Assembly: GCA_977017575.1 (NCBI GenBank) | Contig: CDRNVI010000010.1 | Coordinates: 62,001-126,000, forward strand | Direction of reading: 5' to 3' | DNA: 64,000 bases | DNA from: Paramoeba atlantica | Taxonomy: Eukaryota > Discosea | Part shown: in pieces, positions 47,443 to 56,230 of the stretch | How positions within the stretch are numbered: the stretch's first letter is position 1 | Layout: the number at the start of each line of letters is the position of its first letter | Position numbers and translations under genes: made by a program | The notes under the pieces: generated by a model | Databases searched by the model: none | The model's input: the letters and a program-made list of their open reading frames with translations, nothing else | Told to the model about the DNA's origin: nothing

Positions 47443-49880
47443 CAGCGAAGCCCACTTCTTGAGGCAAAACCCCCGTCTGCGAGCAAGACCCAACTGTGAG
47501 CGAAGCCCACTTCTGGAGGCAAAAGCCCCCGTCTGCGAGCAAGGCCCAACTGTGAGCGTAGCCCTGGGACATAATTATATTTTTTAGCGGCCCGCGGGCT
47601 CCAGCGCGCGGGTCGCGCACTGAGGACCTATGTCTGCCACTTCCGCAGGATTGTCGAGAGGCAAGGCCCAACGTTGAGCGAAGCCCACTTCTGGAGGCAA
47701 AAGCCCCCGTCTGCGAGCAAGGCCCAACTGTGAGCGTAGCCCTGGGACATAATTATATTTTTTAGCGGCCCGCGGGCTCCAGCGCGCGGGTCGCGCACTG
47801 AGGACCTATGTCTGCCACTTCCGCAGGATTGTCGAGAGGCAAGGCCCAACTGTGAGCGAAGCCCACTTCTGGAGGCAAAAGCCCCCGACTGCGAGCAAGG
47901 CCCGACTGTGAGCGTAGCCCTGGGACATAATTATATTTTTTAGCGGCCCGCGGGCTCCAGCGCGCGGGTCGCGCACTGAGGACCTATGTCTGCCACTTCC
48001 GCAGGATTGTCGAGAGGCAAGGCCCAACGTTGAGCGAAGCCCACTTCTGGAGGCAAAAGCCCCCGTCTGCGAGCAAGGCCCAACTGTGAGCGTAGCCCTG
48101 GGACATAATTATATTTTTTAGCGGCCCGCGGGCTCCAGCGCGCGGGTCGCGCACTGAGGACCTATGTCTGCCACTTCCGCAGGATTGTCGAGAGGCAAGG
48201 CCCAACTGTGAGCGAAGCCCACTTCTGGAGGCAAAAGCCCCCGTCTGCGAGCAAGGCCCAACTGTGAGCGTAGCCCTGGGACATAATTATATTTTTTAGC
48301 GGCCCGCGGGCTCCAGCGCGCGGGTCGCGCACTGAGGACCTATGTCTGCCACTTCCGCAGGATTGTCGAGAGGCAAGGCCCAACTGTGAGCGAAGCCCAC
48401 TTCTGGAGGCAAAAGCCCCCGTCTGCGAGCAAGGCCCAACTGTGAGCGTAGCCCTGGGACATAATTATATTTTTTAGCGGCCCGCGGGCTCCATCGCGCG
48501 GGTCGCGCACTGAGGACCTATGTCTGCCACTTCCGCAGGATTGTCGAGAGGCAAGGCCCAAAGTTGAGCGAAGCCCACTTCTGGAGGCAAAAGCCCCCGT
48601 CTGCGAGCAAGGCCCAACTGTGAGCGTAGCCCTGGGACATAATTATATTTTTTAGCGGCCCGCGGGCTCCAGCGCGCGGGTCGCGCACTGAGGACCTATG
48701 TCTGCCACTTCCGCAGGATTGTCGAGAGGCAAGGCCCAACGTTGAGCGAAGCCCACTTCTGGAGGCAAAAGCCCCCGTCTGCGAGCAAGGCCCAACTGTG
48801 AGCGTAGCCCTGGGACATAATTATATTTTTTGGCGGCCCGCGGGCTCCAGCGCGCGGGTCGCGCACTGAGGACCTATGTCTGCCACTTCCGCAGGATTGT
48901 CGAGAGGCAAGGCCCAACTGTGAGCGAAGCCCACTTCTGGAGGCAAAAATCCCCCGTCTGCGAGCAAGGCCCAACTGTGAGCGTAGCCCTGGGACATAAT
49001 TATATTTTTTTTGGCGGCCCGCGGGCTCCAGCGCGCGGGTCGCGCACTGAGGACCTATGTCTGCCACTTCCGCAGGATTGTCGAGAGGCAAGGCCCAACG
49101 TTGAGCGAAGCCCACTTCTGGAGGCAAAAGCCCCCGTCTGCGAGCAAGGCCCAACTGTGAGCGTAGCCCTGGGACATAATTATATTTTTTGGCGGCCCGC
49201 GGGCTCCAGCGCGCGGGTCGCGCACTGAGGACCTATGTCTGCCACTTCCGCAGGATTGTCGAGAGGTAAGGCCCAACGTTGAGCGAAGCCCACTTCTGGA
49301 GGCAAAAGCCCCCGTCTGCGAGCAAGGCCCAACTGTGAGCGTAGCCCTGGGACATAATGATATTTTTTGGCGGCCCGCGGGCTCCAGCGCGCGGGTCGCG
49401 CACTGAGGACCTATGTCTGCCACTTCCGCAGGATTGTCGAGAGGCAAGGCCCAACTGTGAGCGAAGCCCACTTCTGGAGGCAAAAATCCCCCGTCTGCGA
49501 GCAAGGCCCAACTGTGAGCGTAGCCCTGGGACATAATTATATTTTTTAGCTGCCCGCGGGCTCCATCGCGCGGGTCGCGCACTGAGGACCTATGTCTGCC
49601 ACTTCCGCAGGATTGTCGAGAGGCAAGGCCCAACGTTGAGCGAAGCCCACTTCTGGAGGCAAAAGCCCCCGTCTGCGAGCAAGGCCCAACTGTGAGCGTA
49701 GCCCTGGGACATAATTATATTTTTTAGCGGCCCGCGGGCTCCAGCGCGCGGGTCGCGCACTGAGGACCTATGTCTGCCACTTCCGCAGGATTGTCGAGAG
49801 GCAAGGCCCAACGTTGAGCGAAGCCCACTTCTGGAGGCAAAAGCCCCCGTCTGCGAGCAAGGCCCAACTGTGAGCGTAGC
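47443..49880. repeat. Satellite array, ~178-bp unit, ~13.7 copies
   Basis: Start points of the phrase aggacctatgtctgccactt recur every 178-179 bases thirteen times (about 47622 to 49763). Each unit contains two related halves around caaggcccaactgtgagcg and a GC-rich core (gcggcccgcgggctccagcg). Units differ by a few substitutions and one-to-two-base indels, for example aacgttgagcg versus aactgtgagcg and a longer T run near 49010. 178 is not a multiple of three, so the many short ORFs in it are not evidence of coding. The array ends abruptly at 49880. Confidence 0.92.
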
Positions 49881-50588
49881 AAATGATTGGAACATATTTA
49901 CAAAAAGTTCCTTAAAAAAAGAATTTTCCCCTCCAGTTTCTAAGCAGGATGTAAGAAAACGCCGCTTTTTCTCCATCCATCGAGGAGGGGGTCGGCCGGA
50001 TACGCTAGTAAATTGTTCAATACTGCCTACGTTCTGATCTTGTCACCTTTTCCCCTTCGGTCGTGACATGCGAGTAAAACAAAAAGCTTAAAACCAATTT
50101 ATAATTATAAAAACACTATGAAAGAATTATAAACCCTTAATAATTATAAATTTAGGATTTGTGCAAATTTATAATTATTAATGCAACTTACAGTACATTT
50201 TAGTTGTATCATTTTATCTATGTTCGCGCTCAAGTAGTTGATACCTTCAATTTGTGTTGAACTATCGGGGCGTTGGTGGTTTTATTTCCTGGTTTATTGT
50301 AATGAAAAGACTCATCATTATGCGAGGACTCATTCAAACAAATATTAAATCTGGGATATGGTAAACAGCTATGTGGTCAGTGTTTTTAATCTAAGGCGTG
50401 AAAAACTTTAAGGAAAATATTAACCCCTTAATTTGTTTGTTGTTGTTGTGGTGTACTAGTCATCTCCGGGTGTGTAAAAAAATGGAGAATATTATTTCCA
50501 TAAAAAAATACGGGACGGTTAATTACAGGACACCCTGATGACCCTTTGACCTTGATTTGGGGTGTCCCTTAATTAATAAATTGGCTAT
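49881..50588. other. AT-rich gene-free spacer
   Basis: I see no gene. aatttataattat words recur near 50097-50180. The phrase gggacggttaattacaggac near 50512 resembles the ggacgg-rich tail near 44060-44100. Confidence 0.35.
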
Positions 50589-51531
50589 GTCTCTACTTCG
50601 TTGAATATTCAATGAAGCGCCGTCGGTTCGTTGAATATTCAACGAAGCGCCGTCGGTTCGTTGAACGATTCAACGAACCGATTTTTTATTTTTTTTCACT
50701 GAACTTTTCTGGGATTCTGCCAGCGAAGCCCACTTCTTGAGGCAAAACCCCCGTCTGCGAGCAAGGCCCAACTGTGAGTGAAGCCCTGGGACATAATTAT
50801 ATTTTTTAGCGGCCCGCGCGCTCCAGCGCGCGGGTCGCGCACTGAGAACCTATGTCTGCCACTTCCGCAGGATTGTCGAGAGGCAAGGCCCAACGTTGAG
50901 CGAAGCCCACTTCTGGAGGCAAAAGCCCCCGTCTGCGAGCAAGGCCCAACTGTGAGCGTAGCCCTGGGACATAATTATATTTTTTGGCGGCCCGCGGGCT
51001 CCAGCGCGCGGGTCGCGCACTGAGAACCTATGTCTGCCACTTCCGCAGGATTCTGGTTGGTTGGGTGGTTTCCGCAGGATTCTGGACTATTTTTTAATAT
51101 TGATGTGTAGAAAACAGGACCTTTTTCTTTTGCGGATCCTATTTTGAATGAACAACAGTGATACTGGCAATACTTCGGAAGCATTTTTGCGTCGCTTCAT
51201 GGCCTTCTTGCACCTATATTTTCTAATAATACACGACGTATCTAACACCATGTTTCATCCGTGCGTTTCACATTCATTCACAGGAATCTCCAAACGGGTT
51301 AAACTACAACAACAGAAATCTACATGAGATCGACTTGCCGTAAAAGAGTTTCTAGTACCATGCGCTACCTTTGTTGCTCCGTTGAGACAATTTAAAATGT
51401 TAAAAAAATCGAATGCTCGCTCGAAAAAAAATTAAAATCCCGTTCGTTGAATATTCAACGAAGCGCCATCGCTTCGTTGAATCGTTCAACGAACCGCCGG
51501 CGGTTCGTTGAATATTCAACGAAGTAGAGAC
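50589..51531. mobile_element. Inverted-repeat element made of palindromes, carrying satellite units
   Basis: The left end gtctctacttcgttgaatat (50589 on) is inverted at the right end (to 51531). Each roughly 90-base arm consists of three short palindromes of the form TTCGTTGAA-tat-TTCAACGAA joined by gcgccgtcgg-type linkers. Inside lie about 1.9 copies of the 178-bp satellite (50724-51053). There is no transposase. I infer a non-autonomous element that carries or seeded the satellite; the class is unknown. Confidence 0.65.
50724..51053. repeat. Short satellite array, ~1.9 copies
   Basis: It has the same 178-bp unit as 47443-49880, with private changes (gagaacctatg for gaggacctatg in both copies, gcgcgctccagcgcg). 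It begins with the identical leader. Confidence 0.9.
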
Positions 51532-51989
51532 GTACTCAATAAATTTAATTTATAATGATATTTTTTCCTATTACGCATACGTAAGTTATGCGGAGCCAGC
51601 TTGATTGTCCGTCTGAGAGTGGGGTCACCAACAGGCGGACCAAATGCGGCCACCCCCTGAAAGCCGAGCACAAAAAAATGCACGAGCTCGCAGCCGCCCG
51701 GCAACTGCCGCCCACCTTTCCCAACTTTTTTGATGAATGCTATTTTTTCTTCCGAAAACGTGTTAAAACGCTTCTTTGGGTTACCCCCGAGGTCCTACTG
51801 AGATTTTGTAATGAAAAAGACCTGTGCTTTTAAATTTCCGAAAAAATCGTTTTATTACCCATTTTATGCCCCTTTCAAGCTCGCCGAATTAACCTTAGTA
51901 AGCGAGTTAGACACTCACCGTATCTCCCTCAAGAAAGAAATAGAGACTTACAAATGGATTGAATTTTATAATGTTTAAAAATACCATTA
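51532..51989. other. Gene-free stretch before DRE2
   Basis: A plus-strand ORF of 81 codons (51588-51833) is present, but nothing supports it. No repeat is seen. Confidence 0.35.
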
Positions 51990-52388
51990 TTAGATATCTG
52001 ACAAATCTTGCAACGTTATTTTTCCAGTTGCGTGGTCCTGCTTCCAGGATGATTTCCCCAAATATGGACATTGTGAACACCGGAAGGCATCCCCCTTACT
52101 ACAATTTCCACACCCTCCAGTAGATAAAGAACTCACCCTCATACTTTCATCTGTGCTTCGAGAAGTATTTTCGGCCTCAGCACGACCACAAATGCAATTT
52201 TTGCAAACTTTGTTTCTTTTGGAGCAATCCGGCTCATATGTAGTGGAACTTTTTTCTCTTGTATCTTCTTCAGTCAGCAGCTCGCTTTCACATAAAAGCT
52301 CTTCGTCGTCCATGTTCGGAGTATTCAGAAATATATCTACGGGCTCACGTGTTCTCATGGAGTAGACTTTCATTTTAGAGACATTCAT
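51990..52388 (-). CDS. DRE2: Anamorsin/DRE2 Fe-S domain protein, short form
   Basis: The protein has 132 residues. The C-terminal half is the CIAPIN1 domain: CSKRNKVCKNCICGRAE gives a CX6CX2CXC cluster for one Fe-S centre. CGNCSKGDAFRCSQCPYLG gives CX2CX7CX2C for the second, followed by the expected KITLQDL end. DRE2 passes electrons from the TAH18 flavoprotein into cytosolic Fe-S assembly. The N-terminal methyltransferase-like domain of yeast and human proteins is missing. The first 50 residues are only an acidic linker, so this is a minimal form or the other domain is a separate gene. The ATG at 52388 is the first in frame. Confidence 0.88.
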   Translation of the reverse strand: MNVSKMKVYSMRTREPVDIFLNTPNMDDEELLCESELLTEEDTREKSSTTYEPDCSKRNKVCKNCICGRAEAENTSRSTDESMRVSSLSTGGCGNCSKGDAFRCSQCPYLGKSSWKQDHATGKITLQDLSDI

Positions 52389-52696
52389 TGAACATAAACG
52401 CTATTGTGTGAAATATGCAAGTATTTTTTTAGTAGTACTCGGGAGCAAGTAATTTCATTAGTAACCGAAAATAATTGAACATTGTAGTATATAAGACTTA
52501 CGTGTGTATACGCTGCACATGCTTTTTAAGTATGGCAGTGTTCAGTCTCAATATTTGATCGACTTATCCATATACTATGAATAACACAGCTTGTATCATA
52601 AAAGTATTTTTCTGTCTTTTATTAGAAGAAAGCCACACATTTTGTCAGCGAATACGTATTTGTGAGACGGACGACTTGATAGCGCATCACACGCCC
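52389..52696. other. Intergenic region, no gene seen
   Basis: AT-rich sequence between DRE2 and PSMA1 with no supported feature. Confidence 0.4.
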
Positions 52697-53476
52697 TTAG
52701 GAAGCTACAAACATTGATTCATTTGACAGTGTCGTATTACTCTCTCGGGCTAACTTACTACGCTGCACTTCGTCAAGTAGGGCATCGACATCGTTGTCAG
52801 CATAGCAGCCAAACTCCTTTCCTATGCCTATAACACTGACATCCGTATTTTTACCGTCAAGTTTGACATCATCCCCGCAAGTCATACTAAGTGCCTTCAA
52901 AGCGTGTTTCGTTATTTCATTCAAGTCTGACGTTGCGAATTGTTGATAACGTTTCTCGAGATACATTCGCGCCGACTGACTTCTGGCACCAATGGCCGCG
53001 CCTTGGGTAGGAAAGATCAACCCTGATGGACCAATCTGATACAGGTGACAACCCGTGCTGTCGCTTCCGATCAGGAGACTTCCAACCCCCAGAGGACGCT
53101 GCGAGCTATTGAGCGTTCGGTTGTGCATTTCATTTGCCACCAGCTCTGCCAGAAGAGACAGTGGGCAAGGTGAGTCATGTGCGTACTCGTAGTTCATGCA
53201 CTCGGTTCGCATCCACTCTGCCATCACACGAGCGTCCGAGATCAATCCTGATATCGCCATACCACAGTGTAACGCAATTTCAAATACCTTCTTTTGATGA
53301 GAAGCAAATTTTTCTTTTGGGGCTCTTTTCAAGGAACAAACCACAGCGCAATCCTTGCCTCGAATCCCTACACACGCGCTTCCTTGTTTTACTGCCTCCT
53401 GAGCATATTCCACTTGGTACAGACGTCCGTGCGGGGACCACGTGGCAATATCGGTGTCGTATTGATTGCGTTGCAT
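52697..53476 (-). CDS. PSMA1: 20S proteasome subunit alpha6
   Basis: From the ATG at 53476 (MQRNQYDTDIATWSPHGRLY) the protein has 259 residues. The RNQYD-D...WSP-GR start, EAVKQGSACVGIRG, LISDARVMAEWMR, RPLGVGSLLIG and AIGARSQSARMYLEKRY, with LNEITKHALKAL, match alpha6 (PSMA1). It is an outer-ring structural subunit of the 20S proteasome. The acidic C-terminal tail (DNDVDALLDEVQ) also fits. The frame is open 16 codons upstream without another ATG. It is separated from the other proteasome genes (27-29 kb) but on the same strand. Confidence 0.93.
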   Translation of the reverse strand: MQRNQYDTDIATWSPHGRLYQVEYAQEAVKQGSACVGIRGKDCAVVCSLKRAPKEKFASHQKKVFEIALHCGMAISGLISDARVMAEWMRTECMNYEYAHDSPCPLSLLAELVANEMHNRTLNSSQRPLGVGSLLIGSDSTGCHLYQIGPSGLIFPTQGAAIGARSQSARMYLEKRYQQFATSDLNEITKHALKALSMTCGDDVKLDGKNTDVSVIGIGKEFGCYADNDVDALLDEVQRSKLARESNTTLSNESMFVAS

Positions 53477-53958
53477 TATTAAAAAGCAGTAAAAAGATAA
53501 AAAAAAGAAATCCCCTTTGCGCACATGAGGTGAACTTTCATATTCCTTTTTCCTGTAGAATCATTCTACATTTTTAAGTGATGCTGCTATTGATCTTTAT
53601 GATTTCAGGCTATCCTCGTCATTTAAATCAACAGACATACACACACAGTATACCAGCATACCACGGCATACCACACACAGTATACCAGCGTAAACAAGGA
53701 TTTGCGGACAATAACTACCAATAGGGGCCTTGTCAACAAATGGTATTCCAAATACCACTCCAAAAATAATCAAAAATGACACGAAAGAGGCTTACCGCGC
53801 AGCCCAAAAACTAGTGTCATGGTGTAAAGATATAAATTAATTTTAGCATCACGCGTCTTTAACAAATTATCGTTTTCGGAATCAGAGAGTAAGTTTACAT
53901 TTGCCGAAAATCAAAAATAAACACATGTATTAATAGAGCACCTAACGCCAGTTGTCGC
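53477..53958. other. Intergenic region with a possible small membrane ORF
   Basis: Tandem cataccac/cagtataccag phrases lie at about 53635-53695. A hydrophobic minus frame (53597-53782) lacks an ATG. Joining it to MTLVFGLRG upstream would need an intron with GTAAGC at its start, which is unproven. Confidence 0.3.
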
Positions 53959-54480
53959 CTACAACTGAGCACGTCGCGCCTCTCGAGTTCCCCTGCGGCG
54001 CATTTCCGTGTCGATTTGATGGGAGGTTTGATTGTGGTTGTAACCTGAACTTAGTGCTATTTCGTGCCCTGCTTCCAAATACCCTTTTCGACCCTCTGTA
54101 ATGGAGTGATTGATTGACTTGCGTGCAGACTCGCTCACTACCCGATCCGCAACAAAGTCCAATGGGCATCGTCGCCCAGAGCTGCCATGCTGCTGTAGAG
54201 CCCAGGAGGCCCAAAGCACTATAGCAATATTCTGCAAAAAACGAACGATCTCGTGAAGGTCCTGCGGCTCGCTACGCCACATTCGTTGTAGCCATCCGAA
54301 TTTAGAAAACGGAAACGTTTTAGAGAGCCCAGAAAAGACGTTGCCAAGCAGCAAAGCTGCGGGAGCCAATGAAACAATAATGGGAAGCGTTTTGCATGTG
54401 GGTAAAGGCAGCACACGCTCTTCCAAAAAGTGTACCACTTGATGAACTGGAATCCAAATGTCGGACATAGAGTTCTCCAT
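53959..54480 (-). CDS. Hypothetical protein with one or two membrane segments
   Basis: This is a 173-residue protein from the ATG at 54480. A hydrophobic stretch lies at about residues 32-52 (LPIIVSLAPAALLLGNVFSG) and a weaker one near 85-100 (IAIVLWASWALQQ). The C-terminal third is basic and polar (RRRGTREARRAQL). There is no recognised domain. The host strand and the gap to PSMA1 are normal for the cluster. Confidence 0.5.
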   Translation of the reverse strand: MENSMSDIWIPVHQVVHFLEERVLPLPTCKTLPIIVSLAPAALLLGNVFSGLSKTFPFSKFGWLQRMWRSEPQDLHEIVRFLQNIAIVLWASWALQQHGSSGRRCPLDFVADRVVSESARKSINHSITEGRKGYLEAGHEIALSSGYNHNQTSHQIDTEMRRRGTREARRAQL

Positions 54481-54559
54481 TAGTCAACAAAATGCAGCTA
54501 AATTATGATTATGTAGGACGCCAAAGGTTGTCTTAGCCATAGAAAATAAAAATAAATAC

Positions 54560-54668
54560 TATCCGCCTCCTATTTAATGGGGCTCCGATTTTGGGCGAAA
54601 CGTCCTGTTAAAGGGGGGGTACATGGAAAAACATATGAAAAAAAAATCGCCCCCCCTTCGCGGCGCCG
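54560..54668. mobile_element. Poly-C-tipped element end and GC hairpin
   Basis: cgtcctgttaaagggggggTA (about 54601-54620) has the same C/G-run-at-TA design as other element tips. cgcccccccttcgcggcgcc (54649-54667) follows. No partner end is identified. Confidence 0.4.
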
Positions 54669-54934
54669 TTTTTATCGTTGTTAAGCAAGTTGCTCCCTTT
54701 TGATACACTTTATGCTGTTGGGGTGGCTATAAAGGGCGGATTCGGAAATTATTTTTACTCTTCCCATCGTTCGGTTCGCGAGAAACAGTTCGGTTCGCGA
54801 GAAACAACTGCGAAGGCCTTCTGAAGCGAATATACGACAGATTTTTTCCCATCGGAGCTTCTGATTCCTGAACAGCAACATGGTACGAGAAGCACACGTA
54901 TCTTATTCAACAAGACCCTATATTGATCACGTCT

Positions 54935-55230
54935 TTACAAAGCGCATGAGAGACTAATGGGGTAGAGACCCCAAAGCTTGGAGGCGTGACGCGGTGGTGT
55001 AATGACAAATTTATGTGCATGCAGTTACTTGCAAAAAATATGGACACTGTAGCCTCGTTTGTGCAGAGTAAAAGCGAGAAGGGAAAAGCTTCGAACTCGA
55101 TTTTGAAATGCAAGCGTGTGTTAGATCGTTTCGGTGCATCTCTTATCGAAGCTGGTTGCATTTCTTTTCTCAATGAATGTAACTGGTACTTAGTACGTAC
55201 TATCCGTACTAAGGGGATGTATGTTAGTAC
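54935..55230 (+). pseudogene. hAT relic related to 11952-18934
   Basis: The plus frame reads NGVETPKLGGVTRWCNDKFM and SNSILKCKRVLDRFGASLIE, then CISFLNECNWYL. It aligns with the nested hAT transposase (GVETPKLGGVTRWCQDKFVA, SIVKCSKLIARYGVDGIRD). It runs straight into a hAT-type end: GTACGTACTATCCGTACTAA then GGGGATGTAT. Everything between this internal part and the terminus is deleted. Confidence 0.75.
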
Positions 55231-55286
55231 AGAAAACTTGACAATTTCGAAAATATGATTCTAGAACGAAAAACATTACGCCGAAG

Positions 55287-55835
55287 CTACGACGATGTAT
55301 CAAATGGTCTGTCATCTGCACGCCATGCGTGCCATGCTTGTTTTGGATCTCTGACCGCTTCCTCTGTAGGAGGCTCAAGCTCCTCATGCTTCATTTTAAA
55401 ATTCTTCACGTAAAGTGTTTGATGCAAGAGAGCTTGCCGTCGTGCCAGCCATCCAAGCAAAAGTGATATACCAAAAAACATGGCAAGTACATCCCAACCA
55501 TCGGTTAAACTTTCCTTAGATGTGCTCACTCGATTATATCCGGACCCCTCATCATGAGTTACTCGATTGCATTCGATGGGTTTCCGCAACGGGTCATCAG
55601 CATACCTATCCAATAATTTGTAGGACTCTTGTAACAGACGAAAATTCTCATTGGTACCACCGTGATCAGGATGGTGCTTCAAAAGTAGCTGCCGATATTT
55701 CTTCTTTAACCTTGTTCGGCTGACAGACTCATTTAATTTAAATCCGAACAACCCAAAGGCCTGTGATATTTTTACGCCATCTGCAGGAGTGAATACATCA
55801 CTTTGACGACACAGTAGCTGAGCACTCCTTATCAT
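55287..55835 (-). CDS. J-domain protein with membrane anchor
   Basis: The protein has 182 residues. The J domain occupies about residues 25-80 (AFGLFGFKLNESVSRTRLKK, YRQLLLKHHPDHGGTNENFR), with the HPD tripeptide that stimulates Hsp70 ATPase. A hydrophobic helix follows at about 125-142 (WDVLAMFFGISLLLGWLARR), then a tail with an acidic-aromatic end. The arginine/serine N-terminus (MIRSAQLLCRQS) could be a mitochondrial presequence. An inner-membrane or organellar-surface co-chaperone is inferred. G/F and zinc-finger regions are absent, so it is a class C J-protein. Confidence 0.85.
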   Translation of the reverse strand: MIRSAQLLCRQSDVFTPADGVKISQAFGLFGFKLNESVSRTRLKKKYRQLLLKHHPDHGGTNENFRLLQESYKLLDRYADDPLRKPIECNRVTHDEGSGYNRVSTSKESLTDGWDVLAMFFGISLLLGWLARRQALLHQTLYVKNFKMKHEELEPPTEEAVRDPKQAWHAWRADDRPFDTSS

Positions 55836-56230
55836 GGCCTCTCTCTAGGACACATTTATTCCCATGTAAACATGACTACTACTGTAGGTAAAACGAATAC
55901 TTTGCATTGTACAGTAGCTCGTAGCTTTGTAAATATATGCCAAGGTGATTTAGGCAAGTAGATAAGAGAAATGTACCATTCTTAATGTTTCAAATTCCCA
56001 ATTAGGGTCAAGAAAACGATGTAAAAGCAGTATGTTGTTTCTATTCTAGTCACAAAAATGGTGATAATCAAGCTAAAAAAAGCTACAGAAAATTATTATC
56101 GAGATAAAGTTCTCGCAAAATGACGGTTTTTGAGCAATTAAAAATGAAGTACAACACATTGTACTTCAGTAGAAAAGACGGTGTTGACCGAACAGTGGGA
56201 CGTGGAACGTTAAAAGTACTCTACCGAACT
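55836..56230. other. Intergenic region, no gene seen
   Basis: AT-rich sequence with short chance ORFs only. Confidence 0.4.

Noticed and set aside
47408-51023. Series of 73-codon minus-strand ORFs and longer plus-strand ORFs in the satellite
   Set aside because: They repeat because the DNA unit repeats. The unit of 178 bp is not a multiple of three and each copy ends in a stop.
51588-51833. 81-codon plus-strand ORF next to the satellite element
   Set aside because: It is on the wrong strand for host genes, has no motif, and is not within recognisable element ends.
53597-53850. Possible two-exon small membrane protein with GTAAGC donor
   Set aside because: It needs a short intron with unproven donor and acceptor in an otherwise intronless region.
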